Positions 10,579 to 19,439 of a DNA stretch of 49,921 nt are shown piece by piece (position 1 is the first letter of the stretch; each line of letters opens with the position of its first letter). The DNA comes from Candidatus Colwelliibacteriota bacterium (GTDB lineage: Bacteria > Patescibacteriota > Minisyncoccia > UBA6257 > Colwellbacteraceae): positions 1-49,921 of the forward strand of contig DAIDMW010000004.1 of the NCBI GenBank assembly GCA_027448785.1, read 5' to 3'. The position numbers and the translations under genes were made by a program. The notes beneath the pieces are model-generated. The model made no database searches. It was given only the letters and a program-made list of their open reading frames with translations, and was not told the DNA's origin.

Positions 10579-10797
10579 ATGACATATCCATTAGGAGTCC
10601 CCGGCCTGACGCCGGTAATGATCTTTATACTGATCCTCTGGGTCCTTCCGTGGAAGGGGGTCGCTCTATGGAAAGCTGCGCGAAAAAACAATTTATGGTG
10701 GTTTATCGTTTTACTGGTGATCAACACCGTCGGCGTCTTGGAAATTTTATATATATTCGTCTTCAGCGAGCGTAAGGGGATAAAATCGGCTAAATGA
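10579..10797 (+). CDS. Small membrane protein, DUF5652-like
   Basis: 72 aa, two TM segments; overlaps nth by 4 nt. Confidence 0.65.
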   Translation: MTYPLGVPGLTPVMIFILILWVLPWKGVALWKAARKNNLWWFIVLLVINTVGVLEILYIFVFSERKGIKSAK

Positions 10798-11453
10798 AGC
10801 GCAGAGGCCAATCCAGCCGAGATCCAGTAGCGGAGCTGACGGAAAAGAAGGCGCGAGCTCTTGCGATCCTGCGCGCCTTGAAAAAGCTTTTCCCTGATCC
10901 GAAGATGCAGCTCAACTACTCCAATAACTGGGAGCTTTTGGTCGCTGTTGTCTTGTCGGCACAATGCACCGATAAAAAGGTTAACGAGGTCACGGCCAGC
11001 CTGTTTAAAAAATACCGCAAGCTCGACGATTACCTAAAAGCCAAGCCGCGCGAATTTGAAAAAGACATCAAGCCTACCGGCTTTTATCACAGCAAGACTA
11101 AAAATATCCTCGCTGCGGCCGGAGTGGTGAAAGAGAAGTTCGGCGGCCGCCTGCCGAAAACAATGGACGAGATGCTCGCTATCCCAGGGGTCGGAAGGAA
11201 GACCGCCAATGTGGTTTTGTGGAACGCCTACGGGGTTGTTTCCGGAATCGCCGTCGATACTCACGTCCGCCGCCTCTCGCGCCTCCTCGGGCTCACCAAA
11301 CATTCCGATCCCGACAAGATCGAAAAGGATTTGGAAGTGGTTATCCCGAAGAAGGAATGGCCATACATAACCTACGCTTTAATCCAGTACGGACGAGAAT
11401 ATTGTCCGGCGCGATCGCACGATCACTCCGCCTGTCCACTTTCGAAAAAATAA
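10794..11453 (+). CDS. nth: Endonuclease III, Fe-S cluster motif degenerate
   Basis: 219 aa; LLVAVVLSAQCTDKKVN, LPKTMDEMLAIPGVGRKTANVVL, VDTHVRRLSRLLGL. Confidence 0.95.
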   Translation: MKRRGQSSRDPVAELTEKKARALAILRALKKLFPDPKMQLNYSNNWELLVAVVLSAQCTDKKVNEVTASLFKKYRKLDDYLKAKPREFEKDIKPTGFYHSKTKNILAAAGVVKEKFGGRLPKTMDEMLAIPGVGRKTANVVLWNAYGVVSGIAVDTHVRRLSRLLGLTKHSDPDKIEKDLEVVIPKKEWPYITYALIQYGREYCPARSHDHSACPLSKK

Positions 11454-11491
11454 ACTACCTCACTGCAAGCGGCGAGATATTGCAGATGAAA

Positions 11492-11525
11492 ATGAAGCTT
11501 CACGGGCTTACGCCCGCGGTATCTC
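11492..11525 (+). repeat. Dispersed GGGCTTACGCCC palindromic repeat, copy B (diverged)
   Basis: ATGAAGCTTCACGGGCTTACGCCCGCGGTATCTC. Confidence 0.55.
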
Positions 11526-11552
11526 ACATTTCTTCGCGGAATCCGCCGAAGC

Positions 11553-11583
11553 ACCCTCCTTCGCTCTTCGGGCTTCGGAGGGT
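11553..11583. repeat. Hairpin ACCCTCC-TTCGCTCTTCGGGCTTC-GGAGGGT
   Basis: 7-bp perfect arms with nested TTCG/CGAA symmetry. Confidence 0.5.
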
Positions 11584-11593
11584 CCGCCGCGCT

Positions 11594-11641
11594 CTCATTC
11601 CCGGGCTTACGCCCGGGGTATTCTCGCGTAGGCGGATAAAA
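11594..11641 (+). repeat. Dispersed CCCGGGCTTACGCCCGGGG palindromic repeat, copy C
   Basis: TCATTCCCGGGCTTACGCCCGGGGTATTCTCGCGTAGGCGGATAAAA. Confidence 0.75.
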
Positions 11642-11653
11642 AAATCCCCCATC

Positions 11654-12097
11654 CTAAGATGAGGGATCTGGTCTAAATAGGAAATCGTTTGCCGTACAGT
11701 AAGCGAACATATCGATCGGGAAGCGTCCGGGATCAAACGAGTATGGTTCGATGAAGGTCGGCAGGGTCAGGGCCGAGAATGCTTCTCGCACGTCCGCGTC
11801 GTTCTCGCCGCCGCCCGGTATAACGTGATGGCGGGAAAGAAGCTTTCTGCGCAGCTCTCGGTATCGCGGATGATCAGGCAAGGCTAAGACGGAAAAGATC
11901 TCGTCAACGACATATTCGTCGTTAGTCTCTCCCAAGCGACGCCCGGCGAGTATCTCTAGAATTCGGTAGAGAACGTACTTTACGGAAAACTCGCCGTACT
12001 GCGAACCGTTGTTCTTGGCGAATAATACAAGTCGCAAAACGGCGTTCGCCAGCCAAAGATCGCCCTCCGGCCATATGAGGCTACCCACTTTCGTCAC
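11654..12097 (-). CDS. Hypothetical protein
   Basis: 147 aa ORF filling the gap between nth and nfo; GTG start. Confidence 0.5.
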   Translation of the reverse strand: MTKVGSLIWPEGDLWLANAVLRLVLFAKNNGSQYGEFSVKYVLYRILEILAGRRLGETNDEYVVDEIFSVLALPDHPRYRELRRKLLSRHHVIPGGGENDADVREAFSALTLPTFIEPYSFDPGRFPIDMFAYCTANDFLFRPDPSS

Positions 12098-12185
12098 ATC
12101 CTTATCCGGCTAATTGGTGCAGATCCAATCCAAAGGTAGACCAATTTAATTGTGAAGTCCAGCACCGGGGTTTAAAATATTACCC

Positions 12186-13070
12186 ATGCCAAGGGAGATC
12201 AAAATAGGCGCCCATCTTTCTGCCGCCGGCGGTCTGGCGAATGCCGTTTTCTCCGCGGAAAGCATGGACTTGAACTGCCTGCAGATTTTTGGGGCCTCGC
12301 CCAGACAGTGGCGCACCAAGCTTCCTTCGGAAGCCGATATTAGAGCTTTTAAGTCGGCAAGAAAAGCGGCCGGACTAGAGGAGGTCTATCTGCATGCGGC
12401 TTATTTGGTGAATCTCGCCTCCCCCGATCAGGAAATACTGTCGAAGTCAGTTGGCAACTTAGCCGAGCATTTCCGCATCGCCCAGGAACTAGAGGCCGAC
12501 GGGTTGGTTTTTCACATAGGTTCAGGGAAAGAGCTGCCAAAGCGCACGGCTATGGAGAAAGTGGCGGAAGGAGTGCGCTCGATTTTGAAAGAGATACCCG
12601 GGCCGGCGAAAATCATACTGGAAAACTCCGCTGGCGGAGGACAAAAACTCGGCTCGTTTCCGGAGGAGATCGGCGAGATGTTGGAATTAATCGATTCGAA
12701 GCGGGCAGCGGTATGCTTTGACACGGCGCATGGCTTGGAAGCGGGGCTGATTCCCGAGTACACCATAAGCGGCGTAAAAACGTTTTTCGAGCGCTGGGAA
12801 GAGGCTGTCGGTTGGGAAAGGACGCCGGTGATCCACGCCAACGATTCGCGCACCGCGCCCTCATCTTGTCATGACCAGCACGAGAACATCGGTCGGGGAT
12901 ATATCGGCGTGCAGGGATTTAAAAATTTAGCGGCTATAGAAGCCGTGCGAATGAAAGCTTGGATTATGGAGGTTCCCGGATTCGACGGCGACGGCCCAGA
13001 CAGTCAAAATGCAGATCTCCTAAGGGAAATCCTTTTAACCGCAAAACGAAAAGCTAAAAGCGAAAAATAA
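12186..13070 (+). CDS. nfo: Endonuclease IV (AP endonuclease)
   Basis: 294 aa; KIGAHLSAAGGL, CFDTAHGLEAG, VIHANDSR, IGRGYIG. Confidence 0.95.
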   Translation: MPREIKIGAHLSAAGGLANAVFSAESMDLNCLQIFGASPRQWRTKLPSEADIRAFKSARKAAGLEEVYLHAAYLVNLASPDQEILSKSVGNLAEHFRIAQELEADGLVFHIGSGKELPKRTAMEKVAEGVRSILKEIPGPAKIILENSAGGGQKLGSFPEEIGEMLELIDSKRAAVCFDTAHGLEAGLIPEYTISGVKTFFERWEEAVGWERTPVIHANDSRTAPSSCHDQHENIGRGYIGVQGFKNLAAIEAVRMKAWIMEVPGFDGDGPDSQNADLLREILLTAKRKAKSEK

Positions 13071-13148
13071 CGACGAATTGTTAGCTGTCGGCTCTTTTAA
13101 CTTTTGCGCTTTTAATTTTGCTCTTTTTCTTTCCCCTTTCCCTTTGCG
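13039..13148. repeat. Intergenic palindromic element copy
   Basis: GCAAAACGAAAAGCTAAAAGCGAAAAATAACGAC ... GTCGGCTCTTTTAACTTTTGCGCTTTTAATTTTGC. Confidence 0.65.
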
Positions 13149-13172
13149 CGGGCAGATTTTATAATAAAAGCA

Positions 13173-13445
13173 ATGCCGAGGAGTAAGTTGGAAAAAATAA
13201 AGCAGGAGGGAGAAAACGTTAAGAAAGAAGTAAGGGAGCAAACCGTCGGATTGATTATCGCCGCTTTCGGTCTGGTGGCCGGATTAGCCTGGAACGACGC
13301 CGTTAAGTCGCTGATCGAGTATTTTTTTCCGCTCAACGCAGCGACGCTGGTTGCAAAGTTCACTTACGCTCTGATCTTAACAGTAATTTTAGCCGTCCTA
13401 GCCTACGGTTTGAATAAGTTGCGCAATCAATCGATCGAGAAATAA
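13173..13445 (+). CDS. DUF5654-like membrane protein
   Basis: 90 aa; REQTVGLIIAAFGLVAGLAWNDAVKSLIE. Confidence 0.7.
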   Translation: MPRSKLEKIKQEGENVKKEVREQTVGLIIAAFGLVAGLAWNDAVKSLIEYFFPLNAATLVAKFTYALILTVILAVLAYGLNKLRNQSIEK

Positions 13446-13475
13446 AAAAAGTCGAAAAAAAACAGATAAAAACAA

Positions 13476-14090
13476 ATGAAACACACTCTGCCTGAATTGC
13501 CATACGCTTTCAATGCACTGGAGCCGCACATCGACGCGAAGACTATGGAGATCCATTACGGCAAGCATCACCAAGGATATGTCGACAAACTTAATGCCGC
13601 CCTCGAAGGACACACTGATTTGCAGGAACTGAGCGTCAAGGAGCTTTTGTCCGATTTGGATCGCGTCCCGGAGGACATCAGGACCGCCGTCAGGAATAAC
13701 GGCGGCGGACACGCTAATCACTCGCTTTTCTGGAAGATGATGAAGCCCGGAGGAGGAGGGGAACCGCAGGGGGAATTGAAAGAGGCTCTCGACCGCAAGT
13801 TCGGCGATTTCTCCAAATTTCAAGAGGCATTTACTAACGCCGCCGCTACTCTTTTCGGCAGCGGCTGGGCCTGGCTGGTAGTCAACAAAGAAGGGGAGCT
13901 GGAGATAATCCAGACGCCGAATCAGGATTCTCCGCTAAGCCGCGGCCTTATGCCGGTTTTGGGGTTGGATGTCTGGGAGCACGCCTACTACCTCCATTAC
14001 CAGAATCGCCGGCCGGAGTATATAAAGGCCTGGTGGAACGTTGTGGATTGGGAGAACATTGCAGAGAACTACCGCAGCGCTCGTTCTTAA
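13476..14090 (+). CDS. sodA: Superoxide dismutase, Fe/Mn family
   Basis: 204 aa; [55 protein letters not shown]. Confidence 0.96.
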   Translation: MKHTLPELPYAFNALEPHIDAKTMEIHYGKHHQGYVDKLNAALEGHTDLQELSVKELLSDLDRVPEDIRTAVRNNGGGHANHSLFWKMMKPGGGGEPQGELKEALDRKFGDFSKFQEAFTNAAATLFGSGWAWLVVNKEGELEIIQTPNQDSPLSRGLMPVLGLDVWEHAYYLHYQNRRPEYIKAWWNVVDWENIAENYRSARS

Positions 14091-14113
14091 GGGATAAGAT
14101 TACCGATAAAAAA

Positions 14114-14138
14114 CGCGGAGATAACTCCGCGTTTTTTT
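14114..14138. terminator. Rho-independent terminator
   Basis: CGCGGAG-ATAA-CTCCGCG-TTTTTTT. Confidence 0.85.
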
Positions 14139-14153
14139 ATTGGGCCACGAAAA

Positions 14154-15500
14154 CTATGACGGCTCGATGGCCAGCTTTTCGACTGCATGGCCGTCGGTAA
14201 AGTAAAGAAGGTTGGCGCTCGAATCATAAGCGAAGCTCTTAACGTTTCCGGAAATCTTTACCATATTTAGCGGCGGATTGCGGTCGTCGACCTCACTGAA
14301 GTAAAGGTTCGTTCCGCTCTGCAGGAAAAGATGGGCTCCATCGTCGTACCAGACGACATCCGACGAGATATTCGGCAGCTCGGTATTCATTGTTATCGTC
14401 TTTCTGGTCGCTATCGTGTAATCGCTCACCACGCCGTCTCCAGAAAGGTAGATTAAGTCCTGGCCGACTGGGGAAAGAGAAATGTCGCTGACTGCGGATG
14501 CCAGAAGTTTGGGAGCTTGGTTTTTGTTTAGCACATAAAGCCGGCCGTCGTTATAAAGGACGAAAAGCTGGCCGCCGGCCGAGGCGGTGGTCAGATCTTT
14601 GACGCCGCTTGCGTCGGTCGGGGAATTGCTGAACTTGCCGAACACCTGGAAGACGACATTATATGATTCGACCCCGTTGGAGTTTATCCAATAAACGTCA
14701 TTGCCTCCGCTGGCGTATGCCGAGAGTTTGCCGGAGATGAGCTGGGCGCTATGTTGTCCAAGGTTCAATCCGTAAAGGCCCAAGTTGGTGCGGATAAGGA
14801 TATACCGGTCGCTGACCGAGGAGAAGGACATTCCGGCGACCTGCTCGCGCGGAGAGAGGATTCTGCGGGCATCCAGCGTGAATTCGGAGAGCAGATTTAC
14901 TGGAACCGAAGAGGAGAGGGGATCGGAGAGGTAGTACCCTCCGGTCAGTGCGCTGTAGGTGATGAGCTGCCCGCTATTGCTGACATCCACGATTTTATTT
15001 CCGCGCATCCTCTGGTCGGCGACGTAGATTACACCGCCACTGGTTTCGGTGATCAAATTGCCGCTGGCCAGACCAATACTGCTTATTCCCTGCGAGGCGG
15101 CGGCAGCGGTGCTGGTCGGCAAGGTAACGGCTATCGCGGCGTTCTGGGGAACGAGCACGACGCTGTCGTAAACCGAGACCAACCCCGGATTGACCTCGAT
15201 GTTCTTCTTCCAAATTGAATAGCCGTTTTCTGAAACGGTTACCTTGTACCGGCCGCTGGTCAGATTGTCGATAAGCGTTCCCGGGGTGAGGATGTTGGAA
15301 GCGTTGGCAATCGGCTTTCCGTCCAGCGTCAGCGCGGCGTTGCTCGGGTGGCTGATGATGTAAATGCCGCCGGTCTTCTCGATGGTCAGGGTTTTAAAGT
15401 TGAAGCGGTTGCCCAGGGCGTAAAGGATCAAAACGCCGCTTAGGATGACGAATAGAAACGAAAAAATTATGAAAAGAACTCGCCGCTTAATAGGTGTCAT
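14154..15500 (-). CDS. PEGA-domain protein with N-terminal TM and C-terminal beta-propeller-like region
   Basis: 448 aa; IYIISHPSNAALTLDGKPIANASNILTPGTLIDNLTSGRYKVTVSENGYSIWKKNIEV. Confidence 0.75.
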   Translation of the reverse strand: MTPIKRRVLFIIFSFLFVILSGVLILYALGNRFNFKTLTIEKTGGIYIISHPSNAALTLDGKPIANASNILTPGTLIDNLTSGRYKVTVSENGYSIWKKNIEVNPGLVSVYDSVVLVPQNAAIAVTLPTSTAAAASQGISSIGLASGNLITETSGGVIYVADQRMRGNKIVDVSNSGQLITYSALTGGYYLSDPLSSSVPVNLLSEFTLDARRILSPREQVAGMSFSSVSDRYILIRTNLGLYGLNLGQHSAQLISGKLSAYASGGNDVYWINSNGVESYNVVFQVFGKFSNSPTDASGVKDLTTASAGGQLFVLYNDGRLYVLNKNQAPKLLASAVSDISLSPVGQDLIYLSGDGVVSDYTIATRKTITMNTELPNISSDVVWYDDGAHLFLQSGTNLYFSEVDDRNPPLNMVKISGNVKSFAYDSSANLLYFTDGHAVEKLAIEPS

Positions 15501-16807
15501 TTTATTATCTTTATCTTAGCCCCCAAGGAGTTCAACCGAGAGCTGATATCTTCGTATCCGCGGTTGATGGTATAGACATTACGCAGAGTCGATACCCCTT
15601 TGGCGGCCATCATCCCGATCATGATGATCGCCGCCGGGCGCAAAGCCGGGGGCGCCACGACCTCGGCGGCCTTGAGCGGGGTTACACCTTTAATGAAGAC
15701 GCGGTGCGGGTCGGCTAGGGTGATGCTCGCTCCCAGCTTGGTTAGCTCGGTGTAATAGATGGCGCGATTTTCGTAAACCCAGTCGTGGATGAGCGTTTCT
15801 CCTTTGGCTTGCGTAGCGATCGGAACGAAGAAAGGCAGGTTGTCGATGTTCAATCCCGGGAAGGGGCGCGCGTATATCTTCTCCTCCAGCGCTTTCAATT
15901 TGGAAGGGAAAGTTTGGATATCAGCCAGGTTGGTGAAGCCGTTCCTCGCCTTATACCGGCGGAGTATCTTGTAGCGGAAACCCATCTTTTCCAGCTTTAA
16001 AAGCTCCAGCTCCAGGAAATCTATCGGACAGCGCTCGACGGTGATGCTGGAGCCGGTGGTGGCCGCCAAGCTTATGAACATCATCGACTCGATCGGATCT
16101 TCGCTGATGTAAAATTCCACCGGCGCCGATAGTTCTTTGCGGCCGGTGATGGAAAGAGTGGTGGTGCCTATTCCGTCGATCTGTACTCCCAGTTCCTGCA
16201 GGAAAAAGCAGAGGTCTTGAATTTGGTAGTTGGCCGAGGCCAGCTTCAAAACAGTTGTTCCTTCGATCCTGGCAGCGGCCATAATCGCATTTTCAGTAGC
16301 CGTGTCTCCCGATTCGTAAAGGACGATCTCGGCCGGGCGGAGCCTCTCCGCTTTTACTTCGTATGCGTCGGAAAGAGCTTTGATTTTCACGCTCAATTTT
16401 TCCAGGGCAAAAAGATGCGGGCGCACGGTCCGCGCGCCCAGCTTGCAGCCACCGGGCTGGGGGATCTTAAAATGGGATTTCAAGTGTACCAGCGGTCCGA
16501 GGAGTAGGATGACGCTTCTGGTCATCATCGCCGCCTGGCGGTCTATTTCTTCAAGTTTTAATTCGCCGGCTTTGATTTCCAGGTCGCGCTCGTTGAGCCA
16601 CTTAACTTTGACGCCGATGCTTTTCAGCACCTCGATGATGCGGTTGACCTCTTCGATTCTCGGGACGCCGCGCAGTACGGTTTTGTCCTTATTTAAAAGA
16701 GCCGCCTGCAGCAGCGCGACGGCCGAGTTCTTCGACGAGTTGGTTGAGATTTTTCCCGAAAGCTTTTCTCCTCCTTCGATGCGGAAGTTAATGGTTTTAT
16801 CTGGCAT
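15497..16807 (-). CDS. murA: UDP-N-acetylglucosamine 1-carboxyvinyltransferase
   Basis: 436 aa; GGEKLSGKISTNSSKNSAVALLQAALL, QPGGCKLGAR (catalytic Cys loop). Confidence 0.92.
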   Translation of the reverse strand: MPDKTINFRIEGGEKLSGKISTNSSKNSAVALLQAALLNKDKTVLRGVPRIEEVNRIIEVLKSIGVKVKWLNERDLEIKAGELKLEEIDRQAAMMTRSVILLLGPLVHLKSHFKIPQPGGCKLGARTVRPHLFALEKLSVKIKALSDAYEVKAERLRPAEIVLYESGDTATENAIMAAARIEGTTVLKLASANYQIQDLCFFLQELGVQIDGIGTTTLSITGRKELSAPVEFYISEDPIESMMFISLAATTGSSITVERCPIDFLELELLKLEKMGFRYKILRRYKARNGFTNLADIQTFPSKLKALEEKIYARPFPGLNIDNLPFFVPIATQAKGETLIHDWVYENRAIYYTELTKLGASITLADPHRVFIKGVTPLKAAEVVAPPALRPAAIIMIGMMAAKGVSTLRNVYTINRGYEDISSRLNSLGAKIKIIK

Positions 16808-16814
16808 ATGGGCA

Positions 16815-16820
16815 ATTATA
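16815..16820 (-). promoter_or_regulatory. -10 box of candidate leaderless murA promoter
   Basis: TATAAT-N7-ATG on the minus strand. Confidence 0.5.
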
Positions 16821-16853
16821 TGCCTGCCTTTTCCGGAGCGCCAGAGGAGAATA

Positions 16854-16944
16854 AGTGCAAAGCTAAAAAATAAAAGCGAAAAACAACAACATAGTCCGTT
16901 AAGATCGTTATTTTGCGCTTTGCGCTTTTAGTTTTTAGCTTATT
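16854..16944. repeat. Intergenic palindromic element copy
   Basis: GTGCAAAGCTAAAAAATAAAAGCGAAAAACAAC ... GTTATTTTGCGCTTTGCGCTTTTAGTTTTTAGC. Confidence 0.7.
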
Positions 16945-16973
16945 TTGACACCTCCAGCCAAACATAATAATAT
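16945..16973 (+). promoter_or_regulatory. Sigma70-like promoter of mreB-1
   Basis: TTGACA - 17 nt - TAATAT; predicted TSS only a few nt before the ATG at 16985. Confidence 0.7.
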
Positions 16974-16984
16974 AGCGTTGTTAT

Positions 16985-17992
16985 ATGTTTACCCGCAGAA
17001 TTGGTATCGATTTAGGAACGGCGAACACGGTTGTTTTCGTTCCAGGAAAAGGCTTCGTCATTAATGAACCGACGATTGTCGCCTTGAGTTTGCCTAAGAA
17101 CAACGTACTTGCGGTCGGCCGCGAAGCGAAGGAAATGATCGGCCGCACTCCCGAAAACATCGTGGCTTACAAGCCGCTGCGCGAAGGCGTGGTGGCCGAT
17201 TATTATATCACCCGCGCGATGCTGAAATACTTCATTAACCGCGCGGTTGGCGGAATGAATGTCGTCCGTCCCGACGTCGTCATCTCCGTTCCCGCCGGCA
17301 TTACGGCGACCGAGCGTCGCGCGGTGATCAACGCCGCCGTCGAAGCCGGCGCCAGGAATGCTTATGTGGTTCGCGAGCCGCTTCTCGCCGCCTTGGGCGC
17401 TGGCATCACCATCAACTCTTCGTCCGGTAATATGATCATCAATATCGGCGGCGGAACCTCCGAGGTGGCGGTTATCTCCTTAGGCAGCGTGGTTTGCTGG
17501 TCTTCCCTGCGGGTGGCCGGCAACAAGTTCGACGACGCGATCATCAACTACATCAAGAAAAAATATTCGATCGTCATCGGCGAGCAGACGGCGGAAATGA
17601 TCAAGATCGCCGCCGGATCCGCCCTGCCGGTCAAGAACGGCATTGAAGTCGAGTTCCGCGGGCGCGATCTTATTTCCGGTCTGCCGAAGGACTTGACCAT
17701 AACCTCGAATGAGATCGCCGAAGCACTCAACCCGCACCTGATGGATATCGCCGCCTCGGTCCAGGAAGTTTTTAACCAGACTCCGCCGGAGCTGGTAGCC
17801 GACGTTATGGAAAAGGGGATAATCCTTTCCGGTGGCAGCGCTGGTTTGCGCAACATCGACGAATTCTTCAAGCGCTTTCTCGGCGTTCCGGTTTACGTCG
17901 CCGACGAGTCCATTTTCTGCGTGGCTAAGGGGACCGGAATCATCCTCGACCACCTCGACGTTTATCAGCGCACTCTGTTGAATAAGAAATAA
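16985..17992 (+). CDS. mreB: Rod-shape protein MreB-like (paralogue 1)
   Basis: 335 aa; RIGIDLGTANTVVFVPGKGFVINEPTIVAL, INIGGGTSEVAVISLG. Confidence 0.92.
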   Translation: MFTRRIGIDLGTANTVVFVPGKGFVINEPTIVALSLPKNNVLAVGREAKEMIGRTPENIVAYKPLREGVVADYYITRAMLKYFINRAVGGMNVVRPDVVISVPAGITATERRAVINAAVEAGARNAYVVREPLLAALGAGITINSSSGNMIINIGGGTSEVAVISLGSVVCWSSLRVAGNKFDDAIINYIKKKYSIVIGEQTAEMIKIAAGSALPVKNGIEVEFRGRDLISGLPKDLTITSNEIAEALNPHLMDIAASVQEVFNQTPPELVADVMEKGIILSGGSAGLRNIDEFFKRFLGVPVYVADESIFCVAKGTGIILDHLDVYQRTLLNKK

Positions 17993-18000
17993 AGCAGACC

Positions 18001-18828
18001 ATGCTCATCGGCCACGACAAGCTGGTTACGGACTTCAAGCGCCTGGCCGACGAAGGCGGTTTGTTCCACGCTTATCTTTTTGTCGGCGAAAAGGGAGTCG
18101 GCAAGTTCTCTTTCGCCCTGGCTTTGGGCAATTATTTGGAAAAAGGAAGGTTCGATCTTCTGGGAGAGAACGAAGTCCTCGGAGAACTTCTGATCGTTCG
18201 CCCCGAGGAAAGGGAAACGATCGGAATAGATCAGATTAGGCGCATCCGCTACTTTCTTTCGGAAAAGCCGGTGCGCGGAACCAAGCGTTTGGTGATAATC
18301 GACCAAGCCGAGACCCTGACCGACCAGGCCGCCAATGCCTTGCTTAAGGTTCTCGAGGAACCGCCGGAAAGTGGACTTTTGGTGTTGATAGCTGAAAGCG
18401 CCGAATCGGTTTTTCGCACCATTCGTTCCAGAACCCAGGTGGTCTATTTTGGCAAAGCTGGGGAAAAAGAGGTCGCCGCCTGGCTCACCGAAGAAAAAGG
18501 CCTTAAGAAGGCCGAGGCGGAAAAAATCGCCGCACTCTCGTTCGGAAAGCCGGGCGCGGCCTCCCGCCTGAGCGGCGAGAAGGGCGTGACGCTGGCTCTG
18601 GCCGAGGAGTTCTTGGCAAGCCCGTCCAAACGCTCGGCCATCATTAGACAGCTTCTGGACGAGGAGGCTAGCGTGCCGGAATTTTTGGAAGATCTTCTTC
18701 TCCTGCTGCGCCGCTCTCCGCAGCCCGAATTCAAAGCGATGCGCGCGGTGACGGAGACAATGACCAGGGTGATGGATTATAATGTGAACAAGCGCCTGCA
18801 GCTCGAAGCCATGGCAGCCGATATGTAA
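18001..18828 (+). CDS. holB: DNA polymerase III delta' subunit-like AAA protein
   Basis: 275 aa; FHAYLFVGEKGVGKFSFAL, LLKVLEEPPE, TIRSRTQVVYF. Confidence 0.8.
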   Translation: MLIGHDKLVTDFKRLADEGGLFHAYLFVGEKGVGKFSFALALGNYLEKGRFDLLGENEVLGELLIVRPEERETIGIDQIRRIRYFLSEKPVRGTKRLVIIDQAETLTDQAANALLKVLEEPPESGLLVLIAESAESVFRTIRSRTQVVYFGKAGEKEVAAWLTEEKGLKKAEAEKIAALSFGKPGAASRLSGEKGVTLALAEEFLASPSKRSAIIRQLLDEEASVPEFLEDLLLLLRRSPQPEFKAMRAVTETMTRVMDYNVNKRLQLEAMAADM

Positions 18829-18911
18829 AAAACGCAAAGTGCAAAGCGCAAAGCGAAAAATAAAGTCGTGTTTCGTATTTAGTATTTAGAAATTAGAATT
18901 TTTTTGTTTTT
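18829..18911. repeat. Intergenic element copy (partial)
   Basis: AAACGCAAAGTGCAAAGCGCAAAGCGAAAAATAAAGTC then TTTCGTATTTAGTATTTAGAAATTAG. Confidence 0.55.
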
Positions 18912-19439
18912 ATGGATTACCAAAAAGAGTTCAGTGAAAAAAACATGCAGATTCTCGCGGATTTCAAAGAGGAGCTCTTGGGTTTTCGCACCAACCGGCC
19001 GAGCGCCAAGTTGGTCGAAAACGTAAAAGTCGAATACTCCGGAACCGTCTTAAGCGTCAACCAGTTGGGCTCGATCAGCATCGATCCGCCGCGCGACATT
19101 ATTATCAGCGTCTGGGACAAGAGCGCCATCGCGCCGATGGTGAAGGCGATAGAATCCGCCAATCTCGGGCTCAGCGTCCAGAGCGACAGTGCCGGACTGC
19201 GGATCAAATTTCCCGAACTGACCGAGGAAAGGCGGCGCGAATTGCAGAAGGCGATTAAGGCTTCGGCCGAAGAAGCACGGATAAAAATGCGCATGGCCCG
19301 CGACGAAATCAATAAGGCCATTTCCAAGGAGGCCGACGAAAATGCCAAGTTCAAGGCCAAAGAAGGCTTGCAAAAAGAAGTTGATTCCTTCAATAAATCG
19401 GTTGACGAGCTGGTTGAGAATAAAATGAAAGATTTATGA
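18912..19439 (+). CDS. frr: Ribosome recycling factor
   Basis: 175 aa; RTNRPSAKLVENVKVEYSGT, ISVWDKSAIAPMVKAIESANLGLSVQSD. Confidence 0.93.
   Translation: MDYQKEFSEKNMQILADFKEELLGFRTNRPSAKLVENVKVEYSGTVLSVNQLGSISIDPPRDIIISVWDKSAIAPMVKAIESANLGLSVQSDSAGLRIKFPELTEERRRELQKAIKASAEEARIKMRMARDEINKAISKEADENAKFKAKEGLQKEVDSFNKSVDELVENKMKDL

Noticed and set aside
11219-11662. 147-aa plus-strand ORF
   Set aside because: Out-of-frame within nth and then through two repeat copies; spurious.
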